Source: Arthrobacter sp. MYb23
GTDB lineage: Bacteria > Actinomycetota > Actinomycetes > Actinomycetales > Micrococcaceae
Assembly: GCF_002979775.1 (NCBI RefSeq)
Contig: NZ_PCPR01000010.1
Span: 62,001-126,000 of the forward strand
DNA length: 64,000 bases
Reading direction: 5' to 3'
In this document: in pieces, positions 34,671 to 43,528 of the stretch
Position numbering within the stretch: the stretch's first letter is position 1
How the letters are laid out: each line of letters opens with the position of its first letter
The notes under the pieces: generated by a model
The model's input: only the letters and a program-made list of their open reading frames with translations
The model's database searches: none
What the model was told of the DNA's origin: nothing
Made by a program: the position numbers and the translations under genes

Positions 34671-34753
34671 CACGCTGGGGGCATCTGTTGGCCACAGACA
34701 CTGCAGCGTAGGCTGGCAAGCAAGCCGTCGTCTAACTACGTGAGGGGTCAAGC

Positions 34754-35176
34754 ATGTACAAAGCGCAAAGCATCATTCCCGCCGCCCAGGATCTTGCACG
34801 GGAGTGGGTAACGCATGCAACAGAGGGCACATCCGCACAGACAGATGCCGTGGTGAGGTGGGCGTTGGCCCGAATCAACCACGCTGACGTCCCTTCCGTG
34901 GTCCAGGGCGTGATGCTCACCCTGACTGGCAACAAGAAGGCCGCCAAGGAAGCTAAACGAACAGCCACCAAGGCAGTCAAGAAAGCCACCCGGGCGCTCA
35001 GCCGGAAGACCACCCAACGCAGCTCCGGTCGGGCTATATGGTTCACCGCCATCGCAGCTGCCCTGGCGGGAGCGGGCGCAGTGTTTGCTTGGCGCATGAT
35101 GATGCCCCCGGGCGAACCTGAGCCGGCCAAGCAGCCTGAGACCCCGGTCCACCCGCCGGTTCCCCCGGTCCCCTAG
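34754..35176 (+). CDS. Single-helix membrane protein with basic and proline-rich regions
   Basis: 140 aa. The sequence shows a helical N-terminal region, a Lys-rich stretch (NKKAAKEAKRTATKAVKKATRALSRKT), one membrane helix (AIWFTAIAAALAGAGAVFAW) and a short outer proline-rich tail (EPAKQPETPVHPPVPPVP). No family recognised. The helix plus following residues resembles the protein at 35650-36129, suggesting related pieces. It probably sits in the cytoplasmic membrane with the basic part inside. Confidence 0.65.
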   Translation: MYKAQSIIPAAQDLAREWVTHATEGTSAQTDAVVRWALARINHADVPSVVQGVMLTLTGNKKAAKEAKRTATKAVKKATRALSRKTTQRSSGRAIWFTAIAAALAGAGAVFAWRMMMPPGEPEPAKQPETPVHPPVPPVP

Positions 35177-35202
35177 CACCTGCCAAGGGTGGCCGAAGCG
35201 AC

Positions 35203-35520
35203 TCAGATACCGGACCCGCCAGGGTGCCGGCCGTCGTCGTGCGGTTTTGTGCGTCTCCGCAGCGACGTTCCGGCCAAGAGCCAATAGGCACCAGCGCTGG
35301 CTAGCAGGAACCCCACGACGCCCAGGATCACCAACTGGGTAATGATCCCGGCGATCACCATGACGAAACCGGCCAGAACGGCCGCACTGCCAAGAACGCT
35401 GCGCGCCACCGCACCCCGTGGGCGGCCGGACTTCAGCTCATAGGCGAGGTCGGGATCCGTTAGAGCGAAATCCCGCTCCAGCTCTTCCAAGCTCCTGCGT
35501 TCTTCATCCGACAACGACAT
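35203..35520 (-). CDS. DUF3040 family membrane protein
   Basis: 105 aa. The N-terminus MSLSDEERRSLEELERDFALTDPDLA is the hallmark of DUF3040 proteins (LS..E.R.L..IE..L..DP.LA). Two hydrophobic helices follow (about 44-62 and 65-84) and a charged tail. These small actinobacterial membrane proteins have no assigned function. It is convergent with the 34754-35176 gene after 26 nt. Confidence 0.85.
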   Translation of the reverse strand: MSLSDEERRSLEELERDFALTDPDLAYELKSGRPRGAVARSVLGSAAVLAGFVMVIAGIITQLVILGVVGFLLASAGAYWLLAGTSLRRRTKPHDDGRHPGGSGI

Positions 35521-35649
35521 CGGAGTTCCTCACCACGCGAGCAGGCCGCCAACCGTGCGTCGATGCTCAGAAATTCAGCACGAGCGCTGCATGCCGTGCC
35601 ATGCCTTCATTATCTTCCCGTTGCGGCATTCTTACCAAAGGTTCTAAGC

Positions 35650-36129
35650 ATGCTTACGATGGATGGGCACGACCCTGACGCACCACGAGCACGGAACCCG
35701 ATCGGCGACTGGAAAGTTGAACTCCCCATGGCACGACGAAGCGCGAAGAAAGCATCAAGCATCACTGAAGCGGCTTCTGGGCGCCGCGGACCCCGAAAGG
35801 CCATGTGGCTTATTGCCGCGGGCCTCGTCGCTGGCATTGCCGGAGGAGTTTTCGGCTTCCGCATGCTGGTGCCGTCCAACGAAGCTGAGCCAGCCAAGGC
35901 ACCGCAGCGGCGACCCGAGGAGATTCTGGTCAGGGAGGAACCTGTGGAGATCTCCACCAGAATGCGCCCGGGTGAATGGACCGAGGAGTCCCTCCAGGAG
36001 CACCTTGAGGATTACAAGCAGCAGATCCGGGACATGGGAGCCAAAGAGTCGCAGATCGTGGTGAACGTGGAGCGGACCGAAGCGGGCGCTGCCCGGGTAG
36101 TGGTTAGTTGGGACCGCAGCCTGGCTTAG
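35650..36129 (+). CDS. Single-helix membrane protein, unknown function
   Basis: 159 aa if it starts at the ATG at 35650 (AAAGG 8 nt before). A second candidate start is the ATG at 35728, giving MARRSAKKASS; the choice is open. It has one membrane helix (AMWLIAAGLVAGIAGGVFGF) followed by an outer segment SNEAEPAKAPQRRPEE and a C-terminal charged domain (WTEESLQEHLEDYKQQIRDMGAKESQIVVNVERTEAGAARVVVSW). The helix and the EPAK stretch resemble the 34754-35176 product. It converges on hspR after 6 nt. Confidence 0.6.
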   Translation: MLTMDGHDPDAPRARNPIGDWKVELPMARRSAKKASSITEAASGRRGPRKAMWLIAAGLVAGIAGGVFGFRMLVPSNEAEPAKAPQRRPEEILVREEPVEISTRMRPGEWTEESLQEHLEDYKQQIRDMGAKESQIVVNVERTEAGAARVVVSWDRSLA

Positions 36130-36135
36130 CCCGAG

Positions 36136-36558
36136 CTAGTCCCCTGCCCGTGGCCGCCACACCACAACAGCTTGCGACCGCGCCCGCGGACGCTGGCCCC
36201 GGGACAGGCTGACGACGTCGCCCGCCGCGCCTGCCGCGAAGATACGAGCATCCACAGGTGAGCGGCGGCGCGACAACTCCTCCGTGAGCTCAACTACGCG
36301 GTACTGCAGCGCAGCAACCTGGTTTTCGAGATCCAGGATGCGTTTGATGCCCTCGAGGGAGACGCCGGACTGCGAGAGGCGCTGGACCTCCCGCAGTTTG
36401 TTGACGTCGTTCTGAGAATAACGGCGGGACTTGCCCGGCGCACGGCTGGGCGAAACGATGCCCAGGCGGTCGTACTGGCGCAACGTCTGCGGATGCATGT
36501 CGGCAAGCTCCGCAGCAACGGAGATGACAAAGATCGGCTGGTTGACGTCTATAGCCAT
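36136..36558 (-). CDS. hspR: HspR heat-shock repressor (MerR family)
   Basis: 140 aa. The MerR-type HTH is PIFVISVAAELADMHPQTLRQYDRLGIVSPSRAPGKSRRYSQNDVNKLREVQRLSQ, typical of actinobacterial HspR, followed by a coiled-coil segment (LENQVAALQYRVVELTEELSRRR) and a variable tail. HspR binds HAIR sites together with DnaK and represses the operon at normal temperature. It is the last gene of dnaK-grpE-dnaJ-hspR, 10 nt after dnaJ. Two HAIR-like sites lie before dnaK, matching the known autoregulatory loop. Confidence 0.95.
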   Translation of the reverse strand: MAIDVNQPIFVISVAAELADMHPQTLRQYDRLGIVSPSRAPGKSRRYSQNDVNKLREVQRLSQSGVSLEGIKRILDLENQVAALQYRVVELTEELSRRRSPVDARIFAAGAAGDVVSLSRGQRPRARSQAVVVWRPRAGD

Positions 36559-36568
36559 GACCGCCTCC

Positions 36569-37552
36569 TTACAACCGGGCCTTCGCGGCCAGGTCGTGAC
36601 GCGGGTTGGCGTCAGTGGTGGCAGCGGCGAAGGCCTTCACGGCTTCTTCCGCTTCCTTGTTCAGGTTCTGCGGAACCGCGACGTCGATGGTCACCAGAAG
36701 GTCGCCGGTAGCCTTGGACGTCTTCACGCCACGGCCCTTCACCCGAAGGGTACGGCCCGACGGAGTTCCGGCCGGAACGCGCACCTTGACGGTGTCGCCG
36801 TCGAGCGTTGGCACCTCAATGGTGGCGCCGAGCGCCGCTTCCGCAAACGTGACGGGCACGTGGATGCGGATGTTGTCTCCGTCGCGGTGGAAGAAGTCGT
36901 GGGGCTTCACGCTGACCGTGATGATGAGGTCGCCATTGCCGGCCGGGCCAACATTGCCCTTGCCGCGCTGACGGACCTTCTGCCCATCCTTGATGCCCGC
37001 GGGAATCTTGACGTCAATCACGTTGCCGTTGCTCTCGCGCAGGCTCACAGTGGTGCCGTTGATGGAACCGGCAAACGAGATGGTCGTTGTAGCCGTCCGG
37101 TCCGAGCCCTTCTGCGGGGCACGCTGGAACCCGGTAGGGCCGGCACCGCCGAAGCCGCCGCCAAACAGGTCAGCAAACTCAGGAGGAATGCCGCCGCCGC
37201 CCGCAGGCTGACGAGCACCAGGGCCGCCGCCAAACAGGCCACCGAACAGGTCCTCAAACCCGCCGTTAGCGCCAGCACCACCGCGGCCGGCGCCGGCACC
37301 CGGAGCAAACCGGGCACCACCCATGGCACGGATGGCGTCATACTGCTGCCGGTCCTCAGCACTCGACAACACCGAGTAAGCCTCGGAAATGTCCTTGAAC
37401 TTCTTCTCCGCAGCAGCATCCCCAGCATTGGTATCCGGGTGGTACTGCCGGGCTAGCTTGCGGTAAGCCTTCTTAATATCCGCGTCGGACGCGTCCTTGG
37501 CGATACCAAGGATCGCGTAAAAATCCTTTTCAACCCAGTCCTGGCTGGCCAA
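36569..37552 (-). CDS. dnaJ: DnaJ co-chaperone lacking the zinc finger (class B)
   Basis: 327 aa. The J domain is at residues 10-73 with HPD at 38-40, followed by a Gly/Phe-rich linker (about 85-140) and two C-terminal beta-barrel substrate domains (TTTISFAGSINGTTVSL, DGDNIRIHVPVTFAEAALGATIEVPTLDGDTVKVRVPAG). The four CxxCxGxG repeats of class A DnaJ are absent, so this is a CbpA/class B type. It stimulates the DnaK ATPase and delivers substrates. A strong hairpin sits in the 154-bp gap between grpE and this gene. Confidence 0.93.
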   Translation of the reverse strand: MASQDWVEKDFYAILGIAKDASDADIKKAYRKLARQYHPDTNAGDAAAEKKFKDISEAYSVLSSAEDRQQYDAIRAMGGARFAPGAGAGRGGAGANGGFEDLFGGLFGGGPGARQPAGGGGIPPEFADLFGGGFGGAGPTGFQRAPQKGSDRTATTTISFAGSINGTTVSLRESNGNVIDVKIPAGIKDGQKVRQRGKGNVGPAGNGDLIITVSVKPHDFFHRDGDNIRIHVPVTFAEAALGATIEVPTLDGDTVKVRVPAGTPSGRTLRVKGRGVKTSKATGDLLVTIDVAVPQNLNKEAEEAVKAFAAATTDANPRHDLAAKARL

Positions 37553-37629
37553 GAGCGTCTCCTTTCAAATCAACAAAAAACGTACGGCCACAGTCAACTC
37601 GCTTCAGGCGAGCTTACAGCGGGCGCGAA

Positions 37630-37689
37630 ACCGGATATGGGGCGGCGGTGTGGAGGGCACCGCGGAGCGGGCACCGCCCCATATCCGGT
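37630..37689 (-). other. Large hairpin in the grpE-dnaJ intercistronic region
   Basis: A perfect 16-bp stem: ACCGGATATGGGGCGG (37630-37645) with CCGCCCCATATCCGGT (37674-37689) and a 28-nt loop. An alternative inner stem, GCGGTG (37645-37650) with CACCGC (37658-37663), is possible. It lies on the dnaK-operon mRNA, after grpE and before dnaJ. It could be an internal attenuator, a processing site or a stabilising structure. Confidence 0.75.
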
Positions 37690-37706
37690 GTAGCGACTAG
37701 GTGGGA

Positions 37707-38372
37707 CTAGGCCGGAACAGCCACGATGACTTGGGCCGCACGCAGGACCCGCTCCCCTGAGCGGTATCCGGAGCGCAGCACCTGGCTGACAGTGTCAACC
37801 TCGATGTCCTCGCCGGGCTGCTGGATGAGTGCTTCGTGGATGGTGGGGTCGAATTCGACTCCGGTGTCCGCGATGCGTTCCAGCCCGTACGTCTTCAGCG
37901 CGTTCTCCAGCTTGGTGGCGATGGCGGCGAAGGGGCCGCCTTCGAGGTCACCGTGCTGGCGTGCGGCGTCGACGTCGTCCAGTACCGGGAGCAGGGAGTT
38001 GAGGACGCCGATGACGGCCATCTCTCCTGCTACGGCGCGGTCGCGTTCAACGCGCTTGCGGTAGTTGACGTACTCAGCCTGAAGACGGAGGAGGTCGTTG
38101 CGGAGTTCCGCTGCCTGGGCTTCTGCCGCGGCACCGGAGGCTACCGATTCCTCAGCCGGCACCTCTACCCCGTTGAGGATTTCCTCAGCCTGGGAGAGGG
38201 CGTCACCGTCCGTGGGAGCGGCGTCGTCTTCGGTGGGAGCCGTAGCTTCGCTATCGGGGTGACGGGCTGCCCCGGTCTCCGGATCAACCTTGCGGTTGTC
38301 CCGGATCACGGGCTTGCGCGGCTCGTCACCGTTGCCTTCAGAGTGCTCTGCTTCGTTGCCGTGGTGAGGCAT
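37707..38372 (-). CDS. grpE: GrpE nucleotide-exchange factor
   Basis: 221 aa. A long acidic, disordered N-terminus is followed by the coiled coil (EAQAAELRNDLLRLQAEYVNYRKRVERDRA) and the beta-domain with the family motif GVEFDPTIHEALIQQPGEDIEVDTVSQVLRSGYRSGERVLRAAQVIV. GrpE exchanges ADP for ATP on DnaK. It starts 2 nt after the dnaK stop, so it is translationally coupled. Confidence 0.95.
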   Translation of the reverse strand: MPHHGNEAEHSEGNGDEPRKPVIRDNRKVDPETGAARHPDSEATAPTEDDAAPTDGDALSQAEEILNGVEVPAEESVASGAAAEAQAAELRNDLLRLQAEYVNYRKRVERDRAVAGEMAVIGVLNSLLPVLDDVDAARQHGDLEGGPFAAIATKLENALKTYGLERIADTGVEFDPTIHEALIQQPGEDIEVDTVSQVLRSGYRSGERVLRAAQVIVAVPA

Positions 38373-38374
38373 GA

Positions 38375-40240
38375 CTACTTCTTCGCTTCGTCTTCGTCGA
38401 TGATCTCGGCGTCGACGATGTCTTCATCGTCAGCAGCCTTTTCACCGGCGGGAGCGCCCTCTGCACCGGCACCCGGAGCGTCAGCTGCGGAGGCCTGCGA
38501 GTAGATGGCTTCGCCGAGCTTGGTCTGGGAAGCCTGGAGCTTCTCGAACGCAGTCTTCACAGCGGCGTCGTCGGTGCCTTCCAGTGCGGACTTGAGGGCG
38601 TCGACGTCGGCCTTGACCTCGGTCTTGACTTCCTCGGGCAGCTTGTCGTCGTTGTCGGCGATGAGCTTCTCGACGGAGTAGGCGAGCTGCTCAGCAGAGT
38701 TACGGGTGTCCGTAGCTTCGCGGCGGGCCTTGTCCTCTGCGGCGTGTTCTTCGGCTTCACGGACCATGCGGTCGATGTCGTCCTTGGAGAGTGCCGTGCC
38801 ACCAGTGATGGTCATGGACTGTTCCGTGCCGGTGCCCTTGTCCTTGGCGGACACGTGGACAATGCCGTTGGCGTCGATGTCGAAGGTGACCTCAACCTGC
38901 GGAACGCCGCGCGGTGCCGGAGCGATGCCGGTCAGTTCGAACGTGCCCAGCGGCTTGTTGTCGCGGGTGAATTCACGCTCGCCCTGGAAGACCTGGATGG
39001 CCACGGACGGTTGGTTGTCATCAGCGGTGGTGAAGGTCTCGGAACGCTTTGTGGGGATAGCGGTGTTGCGCTCGATAAGGTGCGTCATGACACCACCCTT
39101 GGTTTCGATGCCGAGGGACAGCGGGGTGACGTCGATGAGGAGGACGTCCTTGCGCTCACCCTTCAGGACACCGGCCTGGAGTGCTGCACCAACGGCCACA
39201 ACTTCGTCCGGGTTGACGCCCTTGTTGGGCTCCTTGCCACCAGCGAGTTCCTTGACGAGCTCGGAGACAGCAGGCATACGGGTGGAGCCACCGACGAGGA
39301 CGATGTGGTCGATGTCGGAAACCTTGATGCCGGCTTCTGCGATGACGTCCTGGAACGGCTTCTTGGTGCGGTCCAGCAGGTCCTTGGTGAGGTCCTGGAA
39401 CTTGGCACGGGTCAGCTGCTCGTCCAGGTGAACCGGGCCGTCGGGGGTGACGGACAGGTACTGGAGGGAGATGTTGGTGCTGGTGGAGGAGGACAGTTCC
39501 TTCTTGGCCTGCTCTGCAGCTTCGCGGAGACGCTGGAGGGCGATCTTGTCCTTGGAGAGGTCGATGCCCTTGACCTTGAGCTGGCTCAGGAGCCACTCGA
39601 CGACGCGGTTGTCCCAGTCGTCGCCACCGAGGCGGTTGTCACCGGCGGTTGCGCGGACCTGGATCGTGGAGAAGTTGTCTTCGTCCTTGCCAACCTCGAG
39701 GAGGGAGACGTCGAAGGTTCCGCCACCGAGGTCGAAGACCAGGATGAGTTCGTCTTCTTTGCCTTTGTCCAGGCCGTAGGCCAGTGCGGCCGCGGTGGGC
39801 TCGTTGACAATGCGGAGGACGTTGAGGCCTGCGATTTCGCCGGCTTCCTTGGTGGACTGGCGCTCGGCGTCGTTGAAGTAGGCCGGAACGGTGATCACAG
39901 CGTCGGTGACCTTTTCGCCCAAGTAGCTCTCGGCGTCGTTCTTGAGCTTCATGAGGATACGCGCGGAGATTTCCTGCGGCGTGTACTTCTTGTCATCGAT
40001 GGCGACGTTCCAGTCGGTGCCCATGTGGCGCTTGACGGAAGCGATGGTGCGGTCGATGTTGTTGACGGCCTGGCGCTTGGCGATTTCGCCAACCAGGACT
40101 TCGCCGGACTTGGAGAACGCAACGACTGACGGCGTGGTGCGGCCGCCTTCTGCGTTGGCGATGACGGTGGGCTCGCCACCTTCGAGAACAGAGACCACGG
40201 AGTTGGTGGTTCCGAGGTCGATACCTACTGCACGTGACAT
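38375..40240 (-). CDS. dnaK: Molecular chaperone DnaK (Hsp70)
   Basis: 621 aa from the ATG at 40238-40240, preceded by AAGGAAAAC; six codons of further upstream frame are ignored. The ATPase domain has GIDLGTTNS at residues 6-14, [37 protein letters not shown] and [15 protein letters not shown]. The substrate domain contains [20 protein letters not shown]. The C-terminal lid ends in an acidic tail ([12 protein letters not shown]). It is the first gene of the heat-shock operon and is controlled by HspR through two upstream HAIR sites. Confidence 0.98.
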   Translation of the reverse strand: MSRAVGIDLGTTNSVVSVLEGGEPTVIANAEGGRTTPSVVAFSKSGEVLVGEIAKRQAVNNIDRTIASVKRHMGTDWNVAIDDKKYTPQEISARILMKLKNDAESYLGEKVTDAVITVPAYFNDAERQSTKEAGEIAGLNVLRIVNEPTAAALAYGLDKGKEDELILVFDLGGGTFDVSLLEVGKDEDNFSTIQVRATAGDNRLGGDDWDNRVVEWLLSQLKVKGIDLSKDKIALQRLREAAEQAKKELSSSTSTNISLQYLSVTPDGPVHLDEQLTRAKFQDLTKDLLDRTKKPFQDVIAEAGIKVSDIDHIVLVGGSTRMPAVSELVKELAGGKEPNKGVNPDEVVAVGAALQAGVLKGERKDVLLIDVTPLSLGIETKGGVMTHLIERNTAIPTKRSETFTTADDNQPSVAIQVFQGEREFTRDNKPLGTFELTGIAPAPRGVPQVEVTFDIDANGIVHVSAKDKGTGTEQSMTITGGTALSKDDIDRMVREAEEHAAEDKARREATDTRNSAEQLAYSVEKLIADNDDKLPEEVKTEVKADVDALKSALEGTDDAAVKTAFEKLQASQTKLGEAIYSQASAADAPGAGAEGAPAGEKAADDEDIVDAEIIDEDEAKK

Positions 40241-40335
40241 ATCTTGTTTTCCTTTCAATGGCCGATGTTGGAGATCGCACCTGACAACGGTCCGCTGAGC
40301 GGTTTACGTGCTGGGAGCCTGCTCAACAATCGGCT

Positions 40336-40358
40336 AGTTGAGCGTTCTGCACTCAACT
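40336..40358. promoter_or_regulatory. HAIR operator 1 (HspR site) upstream of dnaK
   Basis: AGTTGAG, 9 nt, CTCAACT: it matches the HAIR consensus core TTGAG-N9-CTCAA. It lies about 96 nt before the dnaK start, 53 bp from the second site, close to five helical turns. Confidence 0.88.
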
Positions 40359-40388
40359 GTACTCAGCCTCAGATTTAAGTCAATCCAA

Positions 40389-40411
40389 AGTTGAGTCAAG
40401 TGCGCTCAACT
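40389..40411. promoter_or_regulatory. HAIR operator 2 with overlapping dnaK promoter
   Basis: AGTTGAG, 9 nt, CTCAACT: a second HAIR core. On the minus strand the same segment contains TTGACT, a plausible -35 element, followed 16-17 nt later by TTAAAT/TAAATC. HspR bound here would therefore block RNA polymerase at dnaK. A second TTGACT-N16-TACAGT promoter is possible just downstream. Confidence 0.82.
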
Positions 40412-40493
40412 TTGCTTTTTGCACGCAGGGAAACCCCGGAATCATGCGGCTGAAGGGCTGGTTTCGCCCACGGTGAACTGGCAAACTGGCCCG

Positions 40494-41051
40494 ATGGAAA
40501 TCACTGGATACCTACCTCCGGACGAATTCTGGGAGATGAACGACCGGTTGGATCAAGAGGTCCGCGACGGCGCGCACCTCCTCCCGCTGTTCTCGGTCAC
40601 AGGCTGGGATGCCCCCATCATGCTGGGATCCTGGCAGCTCGATGGCAGCGAGGGCGGCGTGGTTCATGGCAATGCCTTTTCACCAACAGGCCCCCAGATG
40701 GAGGTGATCACCACAACCCAGGATCCTCACGACGTTGCCAGAAACCGCTGGCGAGCCTCGGCCGGGATACCGCACAACCTTGAAGAGCTACAGCGACAGG
40801 ACGCCACCTTCGGCGCCTTCCGCAGCGAGCAAGTCACCATCACCGTCGGAGGCAGGCCCGTACAGTTCACGCTCTGGCGTGGAACGACATCATGGCTCGC
40901 CGCGGGCACATTGGGTGGTTTCGGGATCGTCATTGACGCCCAACGCAACCCTCCCTCACCGGAAGCCGTCAGCCTGACCCGGGTGTCCGACGTCGAGCCC
41001 CTGCTTCAAGCGCGGCGCGCGGCACTCAAGGCGCTACGCGGCGAAGCCTAG
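40494..41051 (+). CDS. Hypothetical protein
   Basis: 185 aa from the ATG at 40494; a longer frame from 40419 crosses the dnaK promoter region. No signal peptide or membrane helix. The sequence has a mixed alpha/beta look (LPLFSVTGWDAPIMLGSWQL, EQVTITVGGRPVQFTLWRGTTSWLAAGTLGGFGIVIDAQ) and no family I recognise. It is divergent from dnaK and overlaps the 3' end of the DUF817 gene by 26 nt in convergent orientation. Confidence 0.65.
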   Translation: MEITGYLPPDEFWEMNDRLDQEVRDGAHLLPLFSVTGWDAPIMLGSWQLDGSEGGVVHGNAFSPTGPQMEVITTTQDPHDVARNRWRASAGIPHNLEELQRQDATFGAFRSEQVTITVGGRPVQFTLWRGTTSWLAAGTLGGFGIVIDAQRNPPSPEAVSLTRVSDVEPLLQARRAALKALRGEA

Positions 41052-41919
41052 GGACCATGGCCGCGCCAGGGGCGTCAAGCGGCTCCGGCTTGTACACCCA
41101 CGCCACCAGCACCACCGAGATGATCATCAGCAGGAACCACGCCAGGAGTTTGTCGATGGAGACCGCCTGCCACCCGTTCAGCTGGTTCGGATACAGCCAC
41201 GCGCGGGACCACGTGCCGATGTTCTCCGCGAACCAAATGAACAGCGCCACCAGCAGGAACGAGACCAGAATGGGCATACGGAAACGACGCCGGAACACCC
41301 GGAAGTGCATCACGCACCGCCCGTACACAAGCACGACGGCGGCCAGCAGCACCCAGCGCGCGTCGAAGATGTAGTGGTGCGAGAAGAAATTGACGTAGAT
41401 CGCACCAGCAACCAGGGCCGTGATCCACCGGCGCGGGTAGCGGTCAAAGCGGAGGTCGAACAGCCGGAACACGCGCACCATATAGGACCCCACGGCCGCA
41501 TACATGAAGCCGCTGAACAGTGGAACCGCCCCGATCCGGAGGATGCCCTCAGCCTCGTACGCCCAGGATCCTACGTCCGTCTTGAACAACTCCATCACGG
41601 TCCCCACCACGTGGAAGAGCAGGATGACCCGCAGTTCCCGCAGCGTCTCCAGCCTGAACGAGATCATCAGGACTTGGATGACGACGGCGGCAAGGGTCAG
41701 GAAATCGTTGCGGGCGAGCGCCGCGTTATCGGGGTACCAGAGACGTGCGGCGATGATCACCGCGAGCAACGCGGCACCGAACACACAAGCCCACGCCTGC
41801 TTCAGCCCGAACACCACAAACTCGGTCAGCCCGGCCCGCAGACGGCCACCGCGAGTGCGGTCCAGGTAGCGGTGCGCAAGGGCGTCGATGGATTCTTCCA
41901 CCGACGTGGAGTTACGCAT
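41026..41919 (-). CDS. DUF817 family membrane protein
   Basis: 297 aa from the ATG at 41917-41919, which overlaps the stop of the upstream oxygenase gene by 8 nt; an in-frame start at 41943 is less likely. It has seven to eight hydrophobic segments and the strongly conserved DUF817 region ELFKTDVGSWAYEAEGILRIGAVPLFSGFMYAAVGSYMVR. The family is a set of integral membrane proteins without assigned function. It is co-transcribed with an MpaB-type oxygenase. Confidence 0.88.
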   Translation of the reverse strand: MRNSTSVEESIDALAHRYLDRTRGGRLRAGLTEFVVFGLKQAWACVFGAALLAVIIAARLWYPDNAALARNDFLTLAAVVIQVLMISFRLETLRELRVILLFHVVGTVMELFKTDVGSWAYEAEGILRIGAVPLFSGFMYAAVGSYMVRVFRLFDLRFDRYPRRWITALVAGAIYVNFFSHHYIFDARWVLLAAVVLVYGRCVMHFRVFRRRFRMPILVSFLLVALFIWFAENIGTWSRAWLYPNQLNGWQAVSIDKLLAWFLLMIISVVLVAWVYKPEPLDAPGAAMVPRLRRVAP

Positions 41920-42703
41920 GGGGCACCGCGGAATCCACCACAAGGTGGCCCAAATAATGGTCGCGGGGCCAGTGCCGGATCCGCTGGGGCAAGCGCGGAT
42001 ATACGCGACCCATCAACCGCATGGTCCGCTCGAACCGCCGGGCCTGGGCAGGGCCCCATTCGAATCCGAAGCCTGCACGCACATGGTCCGGCAAAAGGCC
42101 TGCGGTGAGGAACCGCGCCATCGGCATGGCCAGGCGCAACAACCGCGGCCCACCAGCCGGGAAGAGCAGGTCCCGGGCTACCCTGAGCGCCTGGTCATCT
42201 GGGCGAAGTCCGCGAACCTGGGATTCCCAGTACGTTGCAAAGGCGGCACGATCAGCCGGCCATTTATCCGCCGGAAGCTGCAGGGCTGTCCCGATCCGCG
42301 CATACTCGCGGTAGATACGGTCGGCGGCATCGTCGTCGAGCGTTCCATGGACCTGCTGGTACACCGTGACGGCGGTGTCGTAGAGGGTGGCGACCACCCA
42401 AAGTTGGGAGTCGGCGTCGAAAGCGCTGTATCCGTGGGAAGCGCCGTCCGGTCCGCGGCGGACCGGGGCATGGGCACGGTTGACGGCGCGGCGGACGGCC
42501 TTCAGCTGCTCCTCCGAGCCGTAAACCACCGCATACACGTACGTCATGGTCGCGCGGAGCCGATCCACGGGGCGCTCCGCGAAGTTGCTGTGCTCGGCTA
42601 CGCCATGACCCACTTTGGGGTTGGCGATCTGCAGGAGGATTGCGCGGCCCGCGCCGGCAAGGAGGACACCCTCCGCACCAATGTCAGCAAGTCCACGAAC
42701 CAT
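41912..42703 (-). CDS. Oxygenase MpaB family (DUF2236) protein
   Basis: 263 aa. Matches the DUF2236/MpaB/latex-clearing type family: GAEGVLLAGAGRAILLQIANPKVGHGVAEHSNFAERPVDRLRATMTYVYAVVYG, VNRAHAPVRRG (conserved His in the H..V.G-like motif) and DSQLWVVATLYDTAVTVYQQVHG. Family members are heme-binding oxygenases such as rubber oxygenase Lcp and fungal MpaB. The substrate here is unknown. It starts 17 nt after a TetR gene stop on the same strand and overlaps the DUF817 gene. Confidence 0.87.
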   Translation of the reverse strand: MVRGLADIGAEGVLLAGAGRAILLQIANPKVGHGVAEHSNFAERPVDRLRATMTYVYAVVYGSEEQLKAVRRAVNRAHAPVRRGPDGASHGYSAFDADSQLWVVATLYDTAVTVYQQVHGTLDDDAADRIYREYARIGTALQLPADKWPADRAAFATYWESQVRGLRPDDQALRVARDLLFPAGGPRLLRLAMPMARFLTAGLLPDHVRAGFGFEWGPAQARRFERTMRLMGRVYPRLPQRIRHWPRDHYLGHLVVDSAVPHA

Positions 42704-42720
42704 CTGAATACTTTAGCGCC

Positions 42721-43494
42721 CTAGCCTTGGAGCCCCACGACGCCCTGAAGCACACCTAGCTGATGCTCAAAAAGCTCCTCTCGGGCAGCAAAGGTGTCGG
42801 CGCCGTATTGCCCAAAAACCTCGAAGCTGATGGCCCCGAACACCGACGTCCACGCCAGGACACCCCTCGCCAATGACGCGTCGGGTGCCGCGAGATTCAT
42901 CTCGGCGCGAATGGCCGCCAGGTCTTCGGCCAACGCAGGGGGAATCACGACGGCGGGAGTCACCTCAGCGGCCAAGGCACCTGCGCGGAATGCGGCATCA
43001 AAGATCCCGACGAGGCGGACAATGACGCGCGTTCCGGGCACAGTGGTTCGCTCCCCTGGCGCCTGATACCCGGGGACGGGGCTGCCGAAAAGCAGCGCGT
43101 AACTGGCGGGCTCGCGGATGGCCCAGGCCCGGACGGCATGGCCCAGGGCCCTGAACTGCCCGGCAAAATCCTGGTCCGGGACTGACTCGACGGCCGCATC
43201 CACTTCATCACCGAGCTCGTTGTACGCATCGATGAGCAGGAGCGTGAGGAGCTCGTCGCGGTTCTCGACGTAGCGGTACACGGCTGAAGATACGACGCCG
43301 AGATCCCTCGCCACGGCGCGCAGGGAAAGGGCCGCTGCGCCGTGGACCGCAAGGTGCTCGCGCCCCAGCCGGATGATGTCGGCGATTGTTTGCGTGCGCG
43401 CCCGTTCCCGCGGCGTTGGTGGCTTTGCCTTGGCCTGGGGCCTTGCCTGGTCCTCTGCTTGGGTTGCGGTGGGTTCGGCTGACGTCATGCCCAT
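42721..43494 (-). CDS. TetR-family regulator with WHG-type C-terminal domain
   Basis: 257 aa from the ATG at 43492-43494; another in-frame ATG lies two codons on. After a disordered Pro/Ala-rich leader, the HTH reads TIADIIRLGREHLAVHGAAALSLRAVARDLGVVSSAVYRYVENRDELLTLLLIDAYNEL. The C-terminal domain (YALLFGSPVPGYQAP and FGAISFEVFGQYG) matches the WHG/TetR_C_33 class. It is divergent from the NAD-binding oxidoreductase gene, and two operator-like palindromes lie between them. Confidence 0.88.
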   Translation of the reverse strand: MGMTSAEPTATQAEDQARPQAKAKPPTPRERARTQTIADIIRLGREHLAVHGAAALSLRAVARDLGVVSSAVYRYVENRDELLTLLLIDAYNELGDEVDAAVESVPDQDFAGQFRALGHAVRAWAIREPASYALLFGSPVPGYQAPGERTTVPGTRVIVRLVGIFDAAFRAGALAAEVTPAVVIPPALAEDLAAIRAEMNLAAPDASLARGVLAWTSVFGAISFEVFGQYGADTFAAREELFEHQLGVLQGVVGLQG

Positions 43495-43528
43495 AGCTTG
43501 CCACAACAGAGAGCGCTGTCAACAAACG

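Noticed and set aside
38744..40129. 461-codon open frame opposite dnaK
   Set aside because: It lies entirely antisense to a certain dnaK gene; such long antisense frames are a known side effect of codon bias in GC-rich dnaK genes.
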